This document shows positions 50,640 to 61,349 of a stretch of DNA of 64,000 nt, one piece after another; the stretch's first letter is position 1, and every line of letters starts with the position of its first letter. Source of the stretch: Molossus alvarezi (taxonomy: Eukaryota; Chordata; Mammalia; Chiroptera; Molossidae); assembly GCA_037176705.1 (NCBI GenBank), contig CM073886.1, positions 20,879,501 to 20,943,500 on the forward strand. The letters are read 5' to 3'. The position numbers were made by a program, and so were the translations under genes. The notes under the pieces are model-generated. The model searched no databases. It was given only the letters and a program-made list of their open reading frames with translations, and was not told where the DNA came from.

Positions 50640-51081
50640 ATTATTCTTATGATTTCTCTTTTAAAAGATGCAGCACAGAGATATGTCATGCCATGTCCCA
50701 TCATTTAGTTTCTATTTGAAGTCTTTTAATAACGACAAGAAACTTTAAGGGAACAAGATTATTATTACTGAGCAGAAAATGAAACTTTAGATACCCAAAA
50801 ATGTGAAAACAATACTCCTACCCTTTAAAAATACATCTGACCGACATTGTAGTTAAAAGGAAATAAAAAAGGGAAACATCCTGTCATTTTTCTCTTTCCT
50901 TGTCTGTGTGTTCTACATAATAATCCACTGTGAATACCTCCCAAATAATGCACAATTATCTTTACATCAGTAAAGTGCACAATTGTTAAAACAAACACCC
51001 ACTATAGTGATGGAATAGTTATGTATCCTGACTGTGGAGGCAGTTATGTGAATCTATACACCTGTGATAAAATTTCATAGA

Positions 51082-51127
<46 letters not shown>

Positions 51128-51410
51128 GCATGTAAAAACTGGTAAAAGTGAATGAGGTTTGTAGTTTAGTGAACAGCATTATACTAATGTTTATTTCCTG
51201 GTTTTGATAATGGGCTATATTTATTCATGTAAGATGTTATCATTAGGGGAAGCTGGGTAAAAAGTATATGGGAACACTCTGGTCTATATTATTTTCATTT
51301 TTATTTATTTTTTATTATTTCCTTTCTGTTTTTCTCTCTGGCATATTTTAAAAGGTATAATTTTGCAACCCCTTCTAAGTCCAAAATTATTTCAAAATAA
51401 AGATTTTATT
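50640..51410 (+). mobile_element. L1 3' UTR (plus)
   Basis: GTGATGGAATAGTTATGTAT, AAAATTTCATAGAATTACAC, TTTATTTCCTGGTTTTGATA and ATTATTTCAAAATAAAGATT are typical. The first 350 bp are less certain. Confidence 0.75.
51084..51125. repeat. (CA)n microsatellite
   Basis: About 20 CA units at the site where this L1 3' UTR commonly carries an AC run. Confidence 0.97.
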
Positions 51411-51439
51411 GGTAATGGAAAAAATTGAAAAGCAAAGAA

Positions 51440-51560
51440 CAAATAGCAATCCTTCGGCGGCTTCCCGCTGCCTTCGGGATTAGGTTCAAAACTCTTAGGA
51501 TAGCATTCAAGGCCCTTCCTAACCTAATTCTGACAACTTTTCCCAGATCATTTAGGGTTC
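51440..51560 (+). mobile_element. L2 LINE fragment
   Basis: TTCCCGCTGCCTTCGGGATT, then AGGATAGCATTCAAGGCCCT resembles L2. Confidence 0.7.
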
Positions 51561-52073
51561 GGGACACACAATCTAAGTGTGCCATCAGTAGATGCCCTAG
51601 GAAACCCAGGTGGTGAAAAGACAGTTAATAGTTGAGTCCCTCAAGGCCAACACAAGAGCTGAGCTGGGTCAGAGCCTGGAGCATGTAGACAACTCGTCAG
51701 ACCCAAAGTCCCCTTCTAATACAAATACTTCATAACCTCCCTTTATTATACTGAATGAAAATTCATGGACGATGTAGTCTCTCTCCACACATAATTTACA
51801 AAGATGAATATAATACCCTAACTGTATTTTTAAAAGAAAAATAAAAAGAATGCCAGTTGTAATCAAAGTAACATGCATTTCTATAAGTAAATGCTTTGGC
51901 ACAACTGGCCCTAGAACAAGTAACTCATGTTGGGTTTAGGGGCACACAATTGAAAATTCCGACTCTCTCTGAAATTTAACTGCTCCTCTAGAAGACTTAA
52001 AGAAGCTGTCAGTCAGATGCTAGACATGCAAACAGATATGGGTGTATTGTGCAGTCACTCAAATATCACATTT
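51561..52073. other. Intergenic sequence without recognised feature
   Basis: No repeat or exon is recognised. Confidence 0.4.
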
Positions 52074-52089
52074 GAGGATGTGAATTTTT

Positions 52090-52343
52090 TTTTTTTTTTT
52101 TATCCTCACCCGAGGACATTTTTCCATCCTTTGTACAGACAGACAGAGTGGGAGGGAGAGAGAGGAAGAGAGAGAGAGGGAAACATCGATGTGAAAGGGA
52201 CACATCGAGTGGCTGCCACCCGCACGACCAACCAGGGCCGGGGACAAACTGCAACCAAGGCACATGCCCTTAGCGGGAACTGAACCCAGGTCTCTCCGGA
52301 CCGCAGGCGGATGCTCTAACCGCTGAGCCAAACCGGTCAGGGC
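52090..52343 (-). mobile_element. Ves-L SINE, minus strand
   Basis: It runs from TATCCTCACCCGAGGACATT to AAACCGGTCAGGGC. GAGGATGTGAATTTTT lies at 52074-52089 and 52344-52359. Confidence 0.95.
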
Positions 52344-52539
52344 GAGGATGTGAATTTTTAAATGGGTAAATGACTCTTGGTAAAATTCCAGACAAAACGA
52401 AGCATGGTCTTCCTAGGATTTACATGGTAGCTAACTTCCTGGAATATTCCGTGTATAACAAAATGTACTTTGTGATTATATATAAAATAGAAGTAGGTTC
52501 AAAGCTTATTCTATTTTTTTTTTTTAACATCTCATGAAG

Positions 52540-52745
52540 GTTCAATGGGAAATTCAGCAGTTGCATGGGGGCATGGGACAATTCTTCATTTTGTAGCACT
52601 GCCCTGTGCATTGCAGGACAGTTAAAAATCCCTGACCATTGACCACTTAATGCCAGTAGCTCTCCAATAATTGTGGAAACTAAGAGGGCCCATCAAATTA
52701 CCCAAAGGTTCCCCTGGGGGGGCAACTTCCTGTTGAGAACTAGTG
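52540..52745 (-). mobile_element. MER20-like hAT-Charlie element
   Basis: ATTGCAGGACAGTTAAAAAT, GCCAGTAGCTCTCC and CCCCTGGGGGGGCAACTTCC, ending GTTGAGAACTAGTG, match MER20 read on minus. Confidence 0.8.
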
Positions 52746-52747
52746 TT

Positions 52748-53290
52748 CTAGAGCTGCGCTGTCCCACACGGCAGCCACCAATCACATGTGGCTAATGTGC
52801 CCCTAAAACGTGGGGAGCCTCCAAATTGAGATGTGTTGATGGTGTAAAATACACACAGGATTTCAAGACTTGATATGAAAAAGACAATGTAAATTATGTC
52901 ATTAATAATTTTAAAAATACTGAGCATATTTTGAAATGATAATATTTTGGATATTTGGGTTAGATAAAATATTAACATTAACTTCACCTCTTTCTTCTTA
53001 CTTTTTTCCTTTTCTTTTTTGTTAATCCTCACCCTAGGATATTTTTCCACTGATTTTTAAAGACAGTGGAAGGGAGGGAGAGGGAGAGAGAAAGAAACAT
53101 GGATGTGAGAGAGACACATTGATTGGTTACCTTCCGCATGATCCTGTCCTGGGCTAGAGACTCGAACCTGTAACCCAGGTACATGCCCTTGACTGGAATC
53201 GAACCTATGCCCCTTCGGTCGGAGGGCCAACACTCTAATCGCTGAGTCAAATGGGTCAGGGTTCTTCTTACTTTTTAAAAATATAGTTAT
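52748..53290 (+). mobile_element. hAT-like MER element with a SINE inside
   Basis: CTGCGCTGTCCCACACGGCA, CACATGTGGCTAATGTGCCC, ATTGAGATGTGTTGATGGTG and TGATAATATTTTGGATATTT are the known order of a common hAT relic. Exact family not named. Confidence 0.7.
53006..53261 (-). mobile_element. VES SINE, minus strand (older Ves-L type)
   Basis: It runs from TTAATCCTCACCCTAGGATA to GAGTCAAATGGGTCAGG. TTCTTCTTACTTTTT flanks it. Confidence 0.93.
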
Positions 53291-53292
53291 AG

Positions 53293-53508
53293 CCCTGGCC
53301 TGTGTGATTAGAGCAACAGCCCTCTCACCAGAGTCTTGGGTTTGATTCCTGATCAAGGGCACGTACCTGGGTTGCAGATTCCACGCAATCAATGTGTCTC
53401 TCTCACATCCATGTTTCTCTCTCTCTCTCTCTCCCTTCCTCCCTGCCTTCCACACTCTAAAATCAGTGGAAAAAATATCCTCAGGTGAAGATTAACAAAA
53501 AGATAAAA
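53293..53508 (+). mobile_element. VES SINE with shortened head
   Basis: GCCCTGGCCTGTGTGATTAG starts it (part of the A box lost). The end is ATATCCTCAGGTGAAGATTA. Confidence 0.9.
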
Positions 53509-53724
53509 TCTGTTCAAAATAAAAATAAAGAAATAAAAATATGACTAGTAACTTACGCTGACACGTGTGGTGTGTGTTCTCGTCCCATGGGGCAGTGCGG
53601 GTCTGGACACGGCTATGAGTGCAGAGCCGGTGCGGGGGGAGGGGGTCACAAGGCGGGGCAGGAGGAAGGGGCTTTGCCCTATCCTGAGGCCCAAGGTTAA
53701 CTGCACTTGTAACCACATCTCTCC
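53509..53724. other. Unique, GC-richer stretch
   Basis: 53560-53690 contains several CpG and a GGTGCGGGGGGAGGGGG patch. No exon is recognised. Confidence 0.4.
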
Positions 53725-53860
53725 CACTTTGGTTTTTGTTTTTATTGAGGTGAAATTCACATAAGAGAACATTAACCATTTTAAAGCGAGTGATTCCATG
53801 GTATTTAGTGCATTCTCAGTGTTGTGCAACCACCACCTCTATTTAATTCCAAACCATTTT

Positions 53861-54099
53861 TTTAATCCTCACCTGAGGACATTTTTCTATTTATCATTAG
53901 ATAGAGTGGGAGGGAGGGAGGGAGAGAGAAGGAAAAACATTGATGGGAGAGAGACACATAGACTGGTTGCCTCCCCCAGGACCCAACCAGGGCCAGGGAT
54001 GACCCGTAACCAAGGTATGTGCCCTTGACCCAGAATCAAGCCCACAACTCATTGGTCCACGAGCTGACACTCTAACCACTGAGCCAAACCAGCCAGGGC
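53861..54099 (-). mobile_element. Ves-L SINE, minus strand
   Basis: It runs from TAATCCTCACCTGAGGACAT to AAACCAGCCAGGG. It shares the CCAAA(A/C)CATTTTT target with the next SINE. Confidence 0.94.
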
Positions 54100-54111
54100 C
54101 CAAAACATTTT

Positions 54112-54327
54112 TTTTTTTCGCATTTATCTTTAGATAGAGCGGGAGGGGGGGGGGGAGAGAGAAACATCGATGTCAGAGACACATCTAGTGGTTGCCACCC
54201 ACATGACCCCAACCCGGCGGGGACAAACTGCAACTGAGGTACGTGCCCTTAGCAGGAACCAAACCTGGGACTCTCTAGTCTACAGGCTGAAGCTCTAACC
54301 GCTGAGCCAAACCGGCCAGGGCCAGGG
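54112..54327 (-). mobile_element. Ves-L SINE, minus strand, 3' end lacking
   Basis: It starts at the internal point TTCGCATTTATCTTTAGATA, so it lacks the usual TCCTCACCC end. It ends AAACCGGCCAGGGC. Confidence 0.92.
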
Positions 54328-54562
54328 CCCAAAACATTTTAATCACCCCCAAAAGAAACCTTATACCCATTAAGCAGTTCCTCCTCATTCACCTTGACCC
54401 CTAACTTTTGGCAACCACAAATATGTGTTCTGTGTCTATGGCTTTAGCTATTCTGAACATTTCATATATATAGAATCATACAATTTGTGGCCTTTTGTGT
54501 CAGGCTTATATCATTTAGCAGAAGGATATCCCTGTAGAATGTATCAGAACTTCATTCCTTTT

Positions 54563-54782
54563 TAACAAATAACCTTTCTTTATTGATTTTAGAGAGAGAG
54601 GAAGGGAGAGGGAGAGAGAGATAGAAATATCAATGAGCGAAAACATCGACTGGCCGCCTCCTGTATGCCCCCCACCCTGGGGATCAGGCCCACAACCTGG
54701 GCATGTGTCCTGACCAGGAATCGAACTGGTGACCTCTTGGTGCATGGGTCTGTGCTCAACCTCTGAGCCACACCGGCCAGGC
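54563..54782 (-). mobile_element. Ves-S SINE, minus strand
   Basis: It runs from TTTCTTTATTGATTTTAGAG to GAGCCACACCGGCCAGG. CAGAACTTCATTC(C/T)TTTTT flanks it. Confidence 0.95.
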
Positions 54783-55269
54783 AGAACTTCATTCTTTTTT
54801 ATGACAAAATAATGTTTCTTTGTGGGGATACAGCATGCTTTGTTTATTATTTCTTTATTATTTACATTTGGTCTGTTTACATTGTTTGGTTTTTGTGAAT
54901 GATGATGCTATAAACGTATATGTACATGTACTTAAGTACCAGTTTCAATTATTTTGGGTGTACACCTAGGAGTGGAATTTCCGGGCCACATGGTAATTCT
55001 GTTTAACGCCGAGGAGCCACCAAACCGATTCCACAGCAACTGTGCCATTTTACATTCCCACCAGCTACCAGCTATGAGGGCTGCAATTTCTCCACATTCT
55101 CACCAGCATTTGCTTTTTTTCCTTTTAAAAATACATATCCTGGTGGGTGTCTGGCTGTGGCTTTGGTTTGCTGTTCCCTAATGTCTCCAACTGTAGCTCC
55201 TTGACAACCAAGTTGAATAAATCAAAATCCCTTCAGGAAACCAGGCCTTTGTCTGCCACAAAGAGACAC

Positions 55270-55812
55270 TGTCTCTCCAAGGAGCCTGTTAGCAACGGAA
55301 GGTTTGTATGTGCCCCACCCACAGTTCCTATGTTGCAAGCTTCCCCACCCCTTGCCCCACCCACTCCTGTGATGGCATTAGAAGGTGGGCCTTTGGGAGG
55401 TGATTAGGGCATGAAGGTGGAGCCCCCTTCTCACACCTGAGGTCACAGCTGGAAGATGGCCATCTGCAAATCAGGTAGCCGTTGTTTTTGTTTTTGTTTT
55501 TATTATAAATAAATTATTTAAAAATATTTTTAGAGAGAGTAAGGGAGAGAGAAACTTTGATTGGTTGACTCCCACATGCATACCCAAAACCTGGGTGTGT
55601 ACCCTGCCCAGGAATCGAACCCACCACCTTTTGGTGTATGGGAGGATACTCTCACCAACTGAGCCACAGGGCCATGGCTGGAAACTGGTTCTTGTCAGAT
55701 CTACCAGCACCTTGATGGTGGACTCCTCAGCCTCCAGAACTGTGAGAGATCAATGTTTGTTTCTGAAGCCACCCACTGTGTGGTATTTTTGTTACAGTAG
55801 CCCAAACGGACC
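55270..55812 (+). mobile_element. MaLR LTR (plus) with a SINE inside
   Basis: TGTGATGGCATTAGAAGGTG, GGCCTTTGGGAGGTGATTAG and the end CAGCCTCCAGAACTGTGAGA, AGCCACCCACTGTGTGG are MST/MLT1-like. Confidence 0.85.
55480..55678 (-). mobile_element. VES SINE, minus strand (older)
   Basis: The middle is TTTTTAGAGAGAGTAAGGGA and the head is TCACCAACTGAGCCACAGGG. Confidence 0.88.
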
Positions 55813-56885
55813 AGTGCCTGGGGTTGGATTCCATCCCACTTCTTGTCTTCACGCTTGGGTGGGGGGAGGGCTGACAGTGGCTGGGGGTCTGTCCACATTG
55901 CGACTTGGGCTCAGCTCTTCACAGCCACTCTGCTGGCCCTGGCCGACAGCCTGAGGTGGCCAAGGATTCTGTTTATCTGTAGGAACGGGTTGGGAGACAC
56001 TTTTGCCAAGGGGAGAAGAAAAAGGAAGGAGGGACGGGAGGTTGGATGTCCAGAGCCCCAGTTCTGCCGAGGAAGCGCAGCTGTGTTTCAGAGCCGCGGA
56101 GGACAATTTGCAGCTGTGAGAAGGCGTCCGCAGGGTATGTGCTGCACAGTAATGGGGATGGGGATGATAACAAAGGGGCCTGGTGGGATTAGCTGGGAGG
56201 CCTGCCAGGAGCCGCAGAAAGCAGACCTCTTTCCTGTGGAGACCGCTTCCCTCTCAGGGGATCCGTTGGTTTGGCCCTGGTGGGATGGGAGTGCCCACAG
56301 CAGGTTGGCATCAACACACTGTAAAGTGCACGTTGTCAGAGCAAAACAAGGAGCTGCAGTGGTAAGGGGGCCCTGAAAGCCAGGCGATGGGGAAGCGGTT
56401 TGACTGCACACCAAGAATCTTGGGGGGACACTGAAGGGGTGTCTGAGGAGGGTTAGAAGTGCATTTCTAGGTGACACTGGCTGTAGTATGCAAAGCAGAC
56501 AGCAGGGGGCGAGAAGATGACAGTAAAGGTCATCTCCGGGAGTAAACCAGCAGGGCCAAGGCGGTGGACACCCCTGAACTAGTGCGAAGTCCTGTTCTAG
56601 ATGCTTCCACAGTCTCAAAGCCCCTACAAGATGTGGCCTGGCCCTCAAGGACACACAGCCATGTCAGGCCAGGAGACACGTATTTACTGCTCCTGGGCTG
56701 CAGTAAGGAGAAGGTGGGCGAGTTTCACATCAGTTCCCTGTTGTGGCATGAATAAATAAATAGCCGAACAACAAGACACATCTATTGTGAGGTTATTTTA
56801 ACCCCCAAGGCCAGTTGGCTGAATGTAATACCCGGTCAAAGGCATTTGTTACCTAAATACCATGTCTGGAGTTCTCCCTTGATGA
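55813..56885. other. Longest unique-looking stretch, GC-richer
   Basis: About 1 kb with moderate GC and several mutually overlapping open frames (e.g. 55843-56376 plus, 56088-56654 minus). I recognise no domain, no clear exon boundary pair and no repeat. Confidence 0.4.
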
Positions 56886-57068
56886 CTTGTAAGGTCATGA
56901 CCACGCATCCCGTTGATTCACTTCTCTGAGCTTCAGTTTCTTTATCTGTGACATAGGATAAGATTATCTCCATCAAAGTGGTTATGAGGATTAACTGAAA
57001 TATTGCGTGCAAAGTGCTTAGCACAGTGCACACAACAAATGTTCGTGATTATCGTTATGGCTATTATT
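56886..57068 (+). mobile_element. MIR relic (plus)
   Basis: GAGCTTCAGTTTCTTTATCT, then GTGGTTATGAGGATTAACTG and AGTGCTTAGCACAGTGCACA follow MIR order. Confidence 0.92.
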
Positions 57069-57119
57069 TTTTCTTGAATAAGAATGTAATCCACATCATC
57101 ATTCATTATTACGTTATTA

Positions 57120-57222
57120 CTCAACCCCATAGCTCTGTCCCATGAATGTGAACTCCCTGAGGGCAATCTATATGTCAGTCATCTTTGTGTCTACCATACA
57201 CATAAATATTACAGGCAGGAAT
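57120..57222 (+). mobile_element. L2 LINE 3' fragment
   Basis: TGAATGTGAACTCCCTGAGG, then GTCATCTTTGTGTCTACC. Confidence 0.65.
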
Positions 57223-57340
57223 GGGAGTTGGTGGGGGAGGGCTCCAGGGAAAGCCGTGTCCCTGTCCACAGTGCTGAATTTTTATGGCCTGGGTGCTTCT
57301 TGAGGTGCTTTCTCTCCAACCAGTTCACACTGTGTTCTTT

Positions 57341-57593
57341 TTTTTTTTTTTAATCCTCACCCAAGGACAGTTTTCCATTTTTTGTTCAGATAGAGAGGGA
57401 GGGAGAGAGAGGAAGGGAGAGAGAGAGAGAAACGTCGACGTGAAAGGGACATATCGAGTGGCTGCCACCCGCACGACCCAACCAGGGCCGGGGACAAACT
57501 GCAACCGAGGTATGTGCCCTTAGCGGGAACCAAACCCGGGTCTTTCTGGACCTCAGGCTGACGCTCTAACCGTTGCGCCAAACCGGCCAGGGC
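57341..57593 (-). mobile_element. Ves-L SINE, minus strand
   Basis: It runs from TAATCCTCACCCAAGGACAG to AAACCGGCCAGGG. CACACTGTGTTCTTT lies on both sides. Confidence 0.95.
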
Positions 57594-57904
57594 CACACTG
57601 TGTTCTTTACCAAGATGCTCTCTGGAGTCCTGTAACACAGTGGCCCTGGCAACAGTCCTCATCTGATCGCCAGATATGTTAACTGAAATAAGGCAAGTAG
57701 TAAGAGTGTGTACAGCATGAGCTCACTGTTGAAAAACACACACTGTGCGCACATTCATTTTTGTAGAACACGTACTATGCACACAAATTATCAAACATGT
57801 TTAGAGAAATATATAGAAGAATCTACATCAAAGTGTTAGTGGTGTTTATCACATTAGAGTGGGATTGGTGACTGCAGGAGGACTGTACTTTTACTCATTT
57901 ATTC

Positions 57905-58044
57905 AAATTTTATTTTTCTCTATTGATTTTAGGGAGAGAGGAAGGGAGAGGGAGAGAAAGATAGAAACATTGAGAGAGAACATTGATTGGCCACTTCCTG
58001 CACACCTCCCCACTGGGGATTGGGCATGTGAGCCACACCAACCA
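57905..58044 (-). mobile_element. Ves-S SINE, minus strand, internally deleted
   Basis: It runs from TCTATTGATTTTAGGGAGAG to GAGCCACACCAACCAGGG. Most of the tRNA-like part between is missing. GAGGA(C/G)(T/G)G.. ACTTTTA flanks it. Confidence 0.88.
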
Positions 58045-58080
58045 GGGGAGGAGGGCTGTACTTTTAAACTTACACTCTTT

Positions 58081-58327
58081 GCTCTGGCCGGTTTGGCTCC
58101 GCAGTTAGAGCGTCGGCCTGCGGTCCTGAGAGACTCAGGTTTGGTTCCTGCTAAGGGCACGTACCTCAGTTGCAGTTTGTCCCCGGCCCTGGTGTGGGTG
58201 GCAGCCACTTGATGTGTCCCTTTCACATTGATGTTTCTCTCTCTCTTCCTCTCTTTCCCTCCCACACCCTATCTGAACAAAAAAATGAAAACATGTCCTC
58301 GGGTGAGGATAAAAAATAAATAAATAA
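58081..58327 (+). mobile_element. Ves-L SINE
   Basis: The head is GCTCTGGCCGGTTTGGCTCC and the end is TGTCCTCGGGTGAGGATAAA. AAACTTA(C/T)ACTCTTTG flanks it. Confidence 0.95.
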
Positions 58328-58589
58328 AATAAACTTATACTCTTTGATATTCTTTTGGTTTGATTTTACTATAACTCCTATATTATTTTTGTCATACTAA
58401 TTCAAAAATAATGTTTTTAAACCAGAGAACAAAGTTAGTTGGGAGAAATTGTGAATAGAGGTTGGGACCCACCTCCAGGGTCCAAAGGTGAAATGATCAA
58501 CTTCATAATGAGGTGTCAGCCCCTGAACATTCAGGAGACAATGGCTTTTGAAGTTTTACTAATGTGTGTATCTAAGCATCCCTGAGAAG

Positions 58590-58740
58590 GAAGGGACTTT
58601 AGAAACCAGCAAATCCAGCCCCTATTTCCTCCATTTTACAGATAAGGAAACAGACTCAGTGAGAGGAAGGGAAGAAACCAACATCACTTTCTAATTAGAG
58701 GCAGCTCTGGGATTAGAACTCATACTCCTGGCTTCCAAGC
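58590..58740 (-). mobile_element. MIR-like relic (minus)
   Basis: TCCATTTTACAGATAAGGAA, then GGCAGCTCTGGGATTAGAAC. Confidence 0.75.
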
Positions 58741-58751
58741 AAACCCTGCTC

Positions 58752-59190
58752 ATCAGTTACCTCAGGCTGCTGTACCACAGACTGAGTGCTCAAAGCAATA
58801 GAAATGTATTCTCTCATGGTTCTGAAAGGACCAAAGTCTAAAATCAAGATGTCCACAGGGCTGCGCTCACTCTAAAGGTTCTTGGGAAGGGTCCTTGCTT
58901 GCCTCTCCCTGGCTTCTGGGGGTTGCCAGCAATTCTTTGGCTTGTAGATGCATCACTGTCATTTCTGCCCCCCTTGCCACAGGGCATTCTCCCTGTGTGT
59001 GTCTGTGTCTCTTTTATGATATTGGTGATTGAATTTAGGGCCCACCTTAATCCACTATGACCACATCTTAATTTACATCTTAATTACATCTGCAAAGACC
59101 CAATATCAAAATAAGGCCATATTCACAGGTACGAGGAGTCGAGACTTCAACATATTTTTGGGGGGAGAGAGCACAATTCAACACACAACA
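58752..59190 (-). mobile_element. MLT1-like MaLR LTR (minus)
   Basis: CTCATGGTTCTGAAAGGACC, GGGCCCACCTTAATCCACTA, ATCTGCAAAGACCCAATATC and GAGACTTCAACATATTTTTG are antisense MLT1. Confidence 0.88.
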
Positions 59191-59224
59191 CCCTGTTTCA
59201 TCCATACAAAGATGCCTCATTGTT

Positions 59225-59430
59225 CAATAATAACTATTATTAACAATAACTTCTAATTTTCATTGAATACTTGCCATGTTGCAGGCACTGTGCTAAGTAC
59301 TGTATATGTGCTATTTCACTTGATTCTCTCGAGACTGTAGACACTACGATTAGCCCCATTTCACTGATGAGAAAACTGAGGCCCAGAGAGGTGAAGCAAC
59401 TTGGCTGGTATCTCATCCCATTAGTGTCAC
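59225..59430 (-). mobile_element. MIR relic (minus), near full length
   Basis: GCAGGCACTGTGCTAAGTAC, then ATTTCACTGATGAGAAAACT and GAGGCCCAGAGAGGTGAAGC. Confidence 0.93.
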
Positions 59431-59434
59431 AGAT

Positions 59435-59945
59435 TGTAATTTCCAAAAATGGTCACAGCAATGTTTCCAGTCCCATGTATCTTCCCAGAACCTTGTCGCT
59501 CCCCACCAAGAAGCAAAATCTATTTCTTCTCCATCAGAACTTGGGTAGGACCTTGGGACTGCCTCAATTAATAAGATATGGAGGAAGTGATGCTAGGTAA
59601 CTTCCAAAACTAGGTCATGACCGGTGTTACAACCTCCAGCTGCCCCAATCTTTCAGGATGCTTGGTCTTGGAGCCCAGCTGTGAGGAAGCCCAAACTGAC
59701 CATGTGGAGAGGCCCACGTGGAGAGAAACTGAGGCCCAGTCTACAGCAGCATAAACCACCATACATGTGAGTGAGTGAGCCTTCAGGTGATCCAGCCCCC
59801 CCCCCGCCCCCGCCCGCCTCCCAGCTGGGGCCCCAGATAAGGAAGAGCAGAGATAAGTCATCATGGCCGGTTGTGCTTTGTCTGAATTCCGCCCCATGGC
59901 TTCTGTAAGCATCACAAATGATGGTTCTGTGGCACTAAGTTTGGG
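59435..59945 (+). mobile_element. Ancient LTR relic, family uncertain
   Basis: TTGGGTAGGACCTTGGGACT, GACCATGTGGAGAGGCCCAC and TTCTGTGGCACTAAGTTTGG occur in the order of mammalian MLT-type LTRs. A C-rich run lies at 59798-59822. Confidence 0.5.
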
Positions 59946-60293
59946 AGCACTGGGTGTTGCAGTCACAGCAACTGGAGCAGCTCTGAAGTGGGGAGTCAGG
60001 GTTGGAAATTGGGAATCCCAAGCTCTATGCACACACTTCCCCCCTCCCTGCTCTTGCTATCTGGTGAAACCCCAGTGTTATCAGCAGTTAGCAGTCTCCT
60101 CTCTCCTAGCCTGGGGACCTCTGACTAATCTCAAGTGCAGTCCTTTTTGTTTAGAAACAAAAAATCTGAATCCAAAGACATTGTTCACAGAATGTGCAAA
60201 AGCACCTTGGTGGCAGATGTGGTTCTTATGAGAACGTGTTTTCATTTCTGCCACCCAAGCTGTTTGCTCAAATCACAAAAGCCCATCTTTTTT
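59946..60293. other. Intergenic sequence without recognised feature
   Basis: No repeat or exon is recognised. Confidence 0.4.
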
Positions 60294-60503
60294 TAAAATA
60301 TGTTTTTATTGATTTTTGTTGTTGTTGTTGTTAGAGAGAGGAAGGTAGAGAAAGATAGAAACATTGATGTGAGAGAGAAACATCCACTGGCTGTCTCCTG
60401 CATGCTCCCTACTGGGGATCAGGGCCCAAACGTGGGCATGTGCCCTGACTGGGAATGGAACTGGAACCTCTCAGTTCCATGGGATGATGCTCAATACATT
60501 GCC
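60294..60503 (-). mobile_element. Ves-S SINE, minus strand, head truncated
   Basis: It runs from TTTTTATTGATTTTTGTTGT and an (GTT)n to GGGATGATGCTCAATACATT. The GCCACACTGGCCAGG end is missing. Confidence 0.88.
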
Positions 60504-60559
60504 TTTTCGATGCCTACCTTGCTTCCCAAAACAGTGGGGCTCAGGCCTTCCATCTTGTT

Positions 60560-60801
60560 TTTTTTTTTTTTTTATCCTCACCCGAGCACATTTTTCCATT
60601 TTTTTGTTCAGATAGAGTGGGAGGGAGAGAGAGAGAGAGAAACATCGATGTGAAAGGGACACAGCGAGTGGTCGCCACCCACATGACCCAACGGGGGCCG
60701 GGGACAAACTGCAACCAAGGTACGTGCCCTTAGCGGGAACCGAACCCGGTCTCTCCAGACCGCAGGCTGACGCTCTAACCGTTGAGCCAAACCGGCCAGG
60801 G
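60560..60801 (-). mobile_element. Ves-L SINE, minus strand
   Basis: It runs from TATCCTCACCCGAGCACATT to AAACCGGCCAGGGC. Confidence 0.94.
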
Positions 60802-60814
60802 CTTTTTATAACTT

Positions 60815-60904
60815 TTTCTTTTTGGTACATGTACCTAGCGGGAACCTAAACTGGGACTCTAGTCCGTAGGCCAACACTCCAATCACTGACCAAACAAGCC
60901 AGGG
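60815..60904 (-). mobile_element. Ves-t SINE, minus strand
   Basis: It runs from TTTGGTACATGTACCTAGCG to AAACAAGCCAGGG. CCCATCTTGTTT flanks the Ves-L/Ves-t pair at 60549 and 60905. Confidence 0.92.
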
Positions 60905-60935
60905 CCCATCTTGTTTAGCATTTAAAAAGAAAAAG

Positions 60936-61107
60936 AGCCCTGGCCGGTTAGTCTCAGCACTTAAAGCGTGGGCCCACGGACCTTGGTTGCGTTTCTTTCC
61001 TGACCCTGGTCTGGTTGTGATGTTTCTCTCTGTCTCTCCCTCCCTCCCTTCCACTCTATCTAATGATAAATAGAAAAATATCCTAGGGTGAGGAATTAAA
61101 AACAAAA
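60936..61107 (+). mobile_element. Ves-L SINE with internal deletions
   Basis: The head is GCCCTGGCCGGTTAGTCTCA. The B-box area is deleted. The end is AATATCCTAGGGTGAGGAAT. Confidence 0.9.
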
Positions 61108-61312
61108 GAAAAGAAATCCCACTTAACTTTTGGGCAAGAGTAGAAACACATCTATTCGCCTTCATGATTAACATTTGAAGAGATGCTTGAGCACACTGGT
61201 AGTCTGGGAAGTGCAAAGTAAAACATCATATGAAATATAACTTTCCCCTTTCCCCCATCCAGTGGCAATATACATCCATTTATAAACAATAATATAAATA
61301 GAACCACTTTTT

Positions 61313-61345
61313 ATTTTTATCCTCACCTGAGGACATTTTTCCATT
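61313..61345 (-). mobile_element. Ves-L SINE 3' terminal fragment, minus strand
   Basis: Only TTATCCTCACCTGAGGACAT and the TTTTTCC that follows remain before the next SINE. Confidence 0.75.
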
Positions 61346-61349
61346 TTTT

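Larger units (their letters stand above)
53725..55165 (-). mobile_element. L1M 3' UTR (minus), long, with three SINEs
   Basis: ATTGAGGTGAAATTCACATA, CAGTGTTGTGCAACCACCAC, GAATCATACAATTTGTGGCC and ATTTTGGGTGTACACCTAGG run in antisense L1 order. Confidence 0.9.
57660..58440 (+). mobile_element. L1M 3' region (plus) with two SINEs
   Basis: Weakly conserved L1 3' phrases: AGTAAGAGTGTGTACAGCAT, AAGTGTTAGTGGTGTTTATC and TTGGTTTGATTTTACTATAA. Confidence 0.5.

Noticed and set aside
55843..56654. Overlapping 177- and 188-codon frames on opposite strands
   Set aside because: Both cover the same GC-richer DNA. Neither shows a known domain, and open frames on both strands are expected at this GC content.
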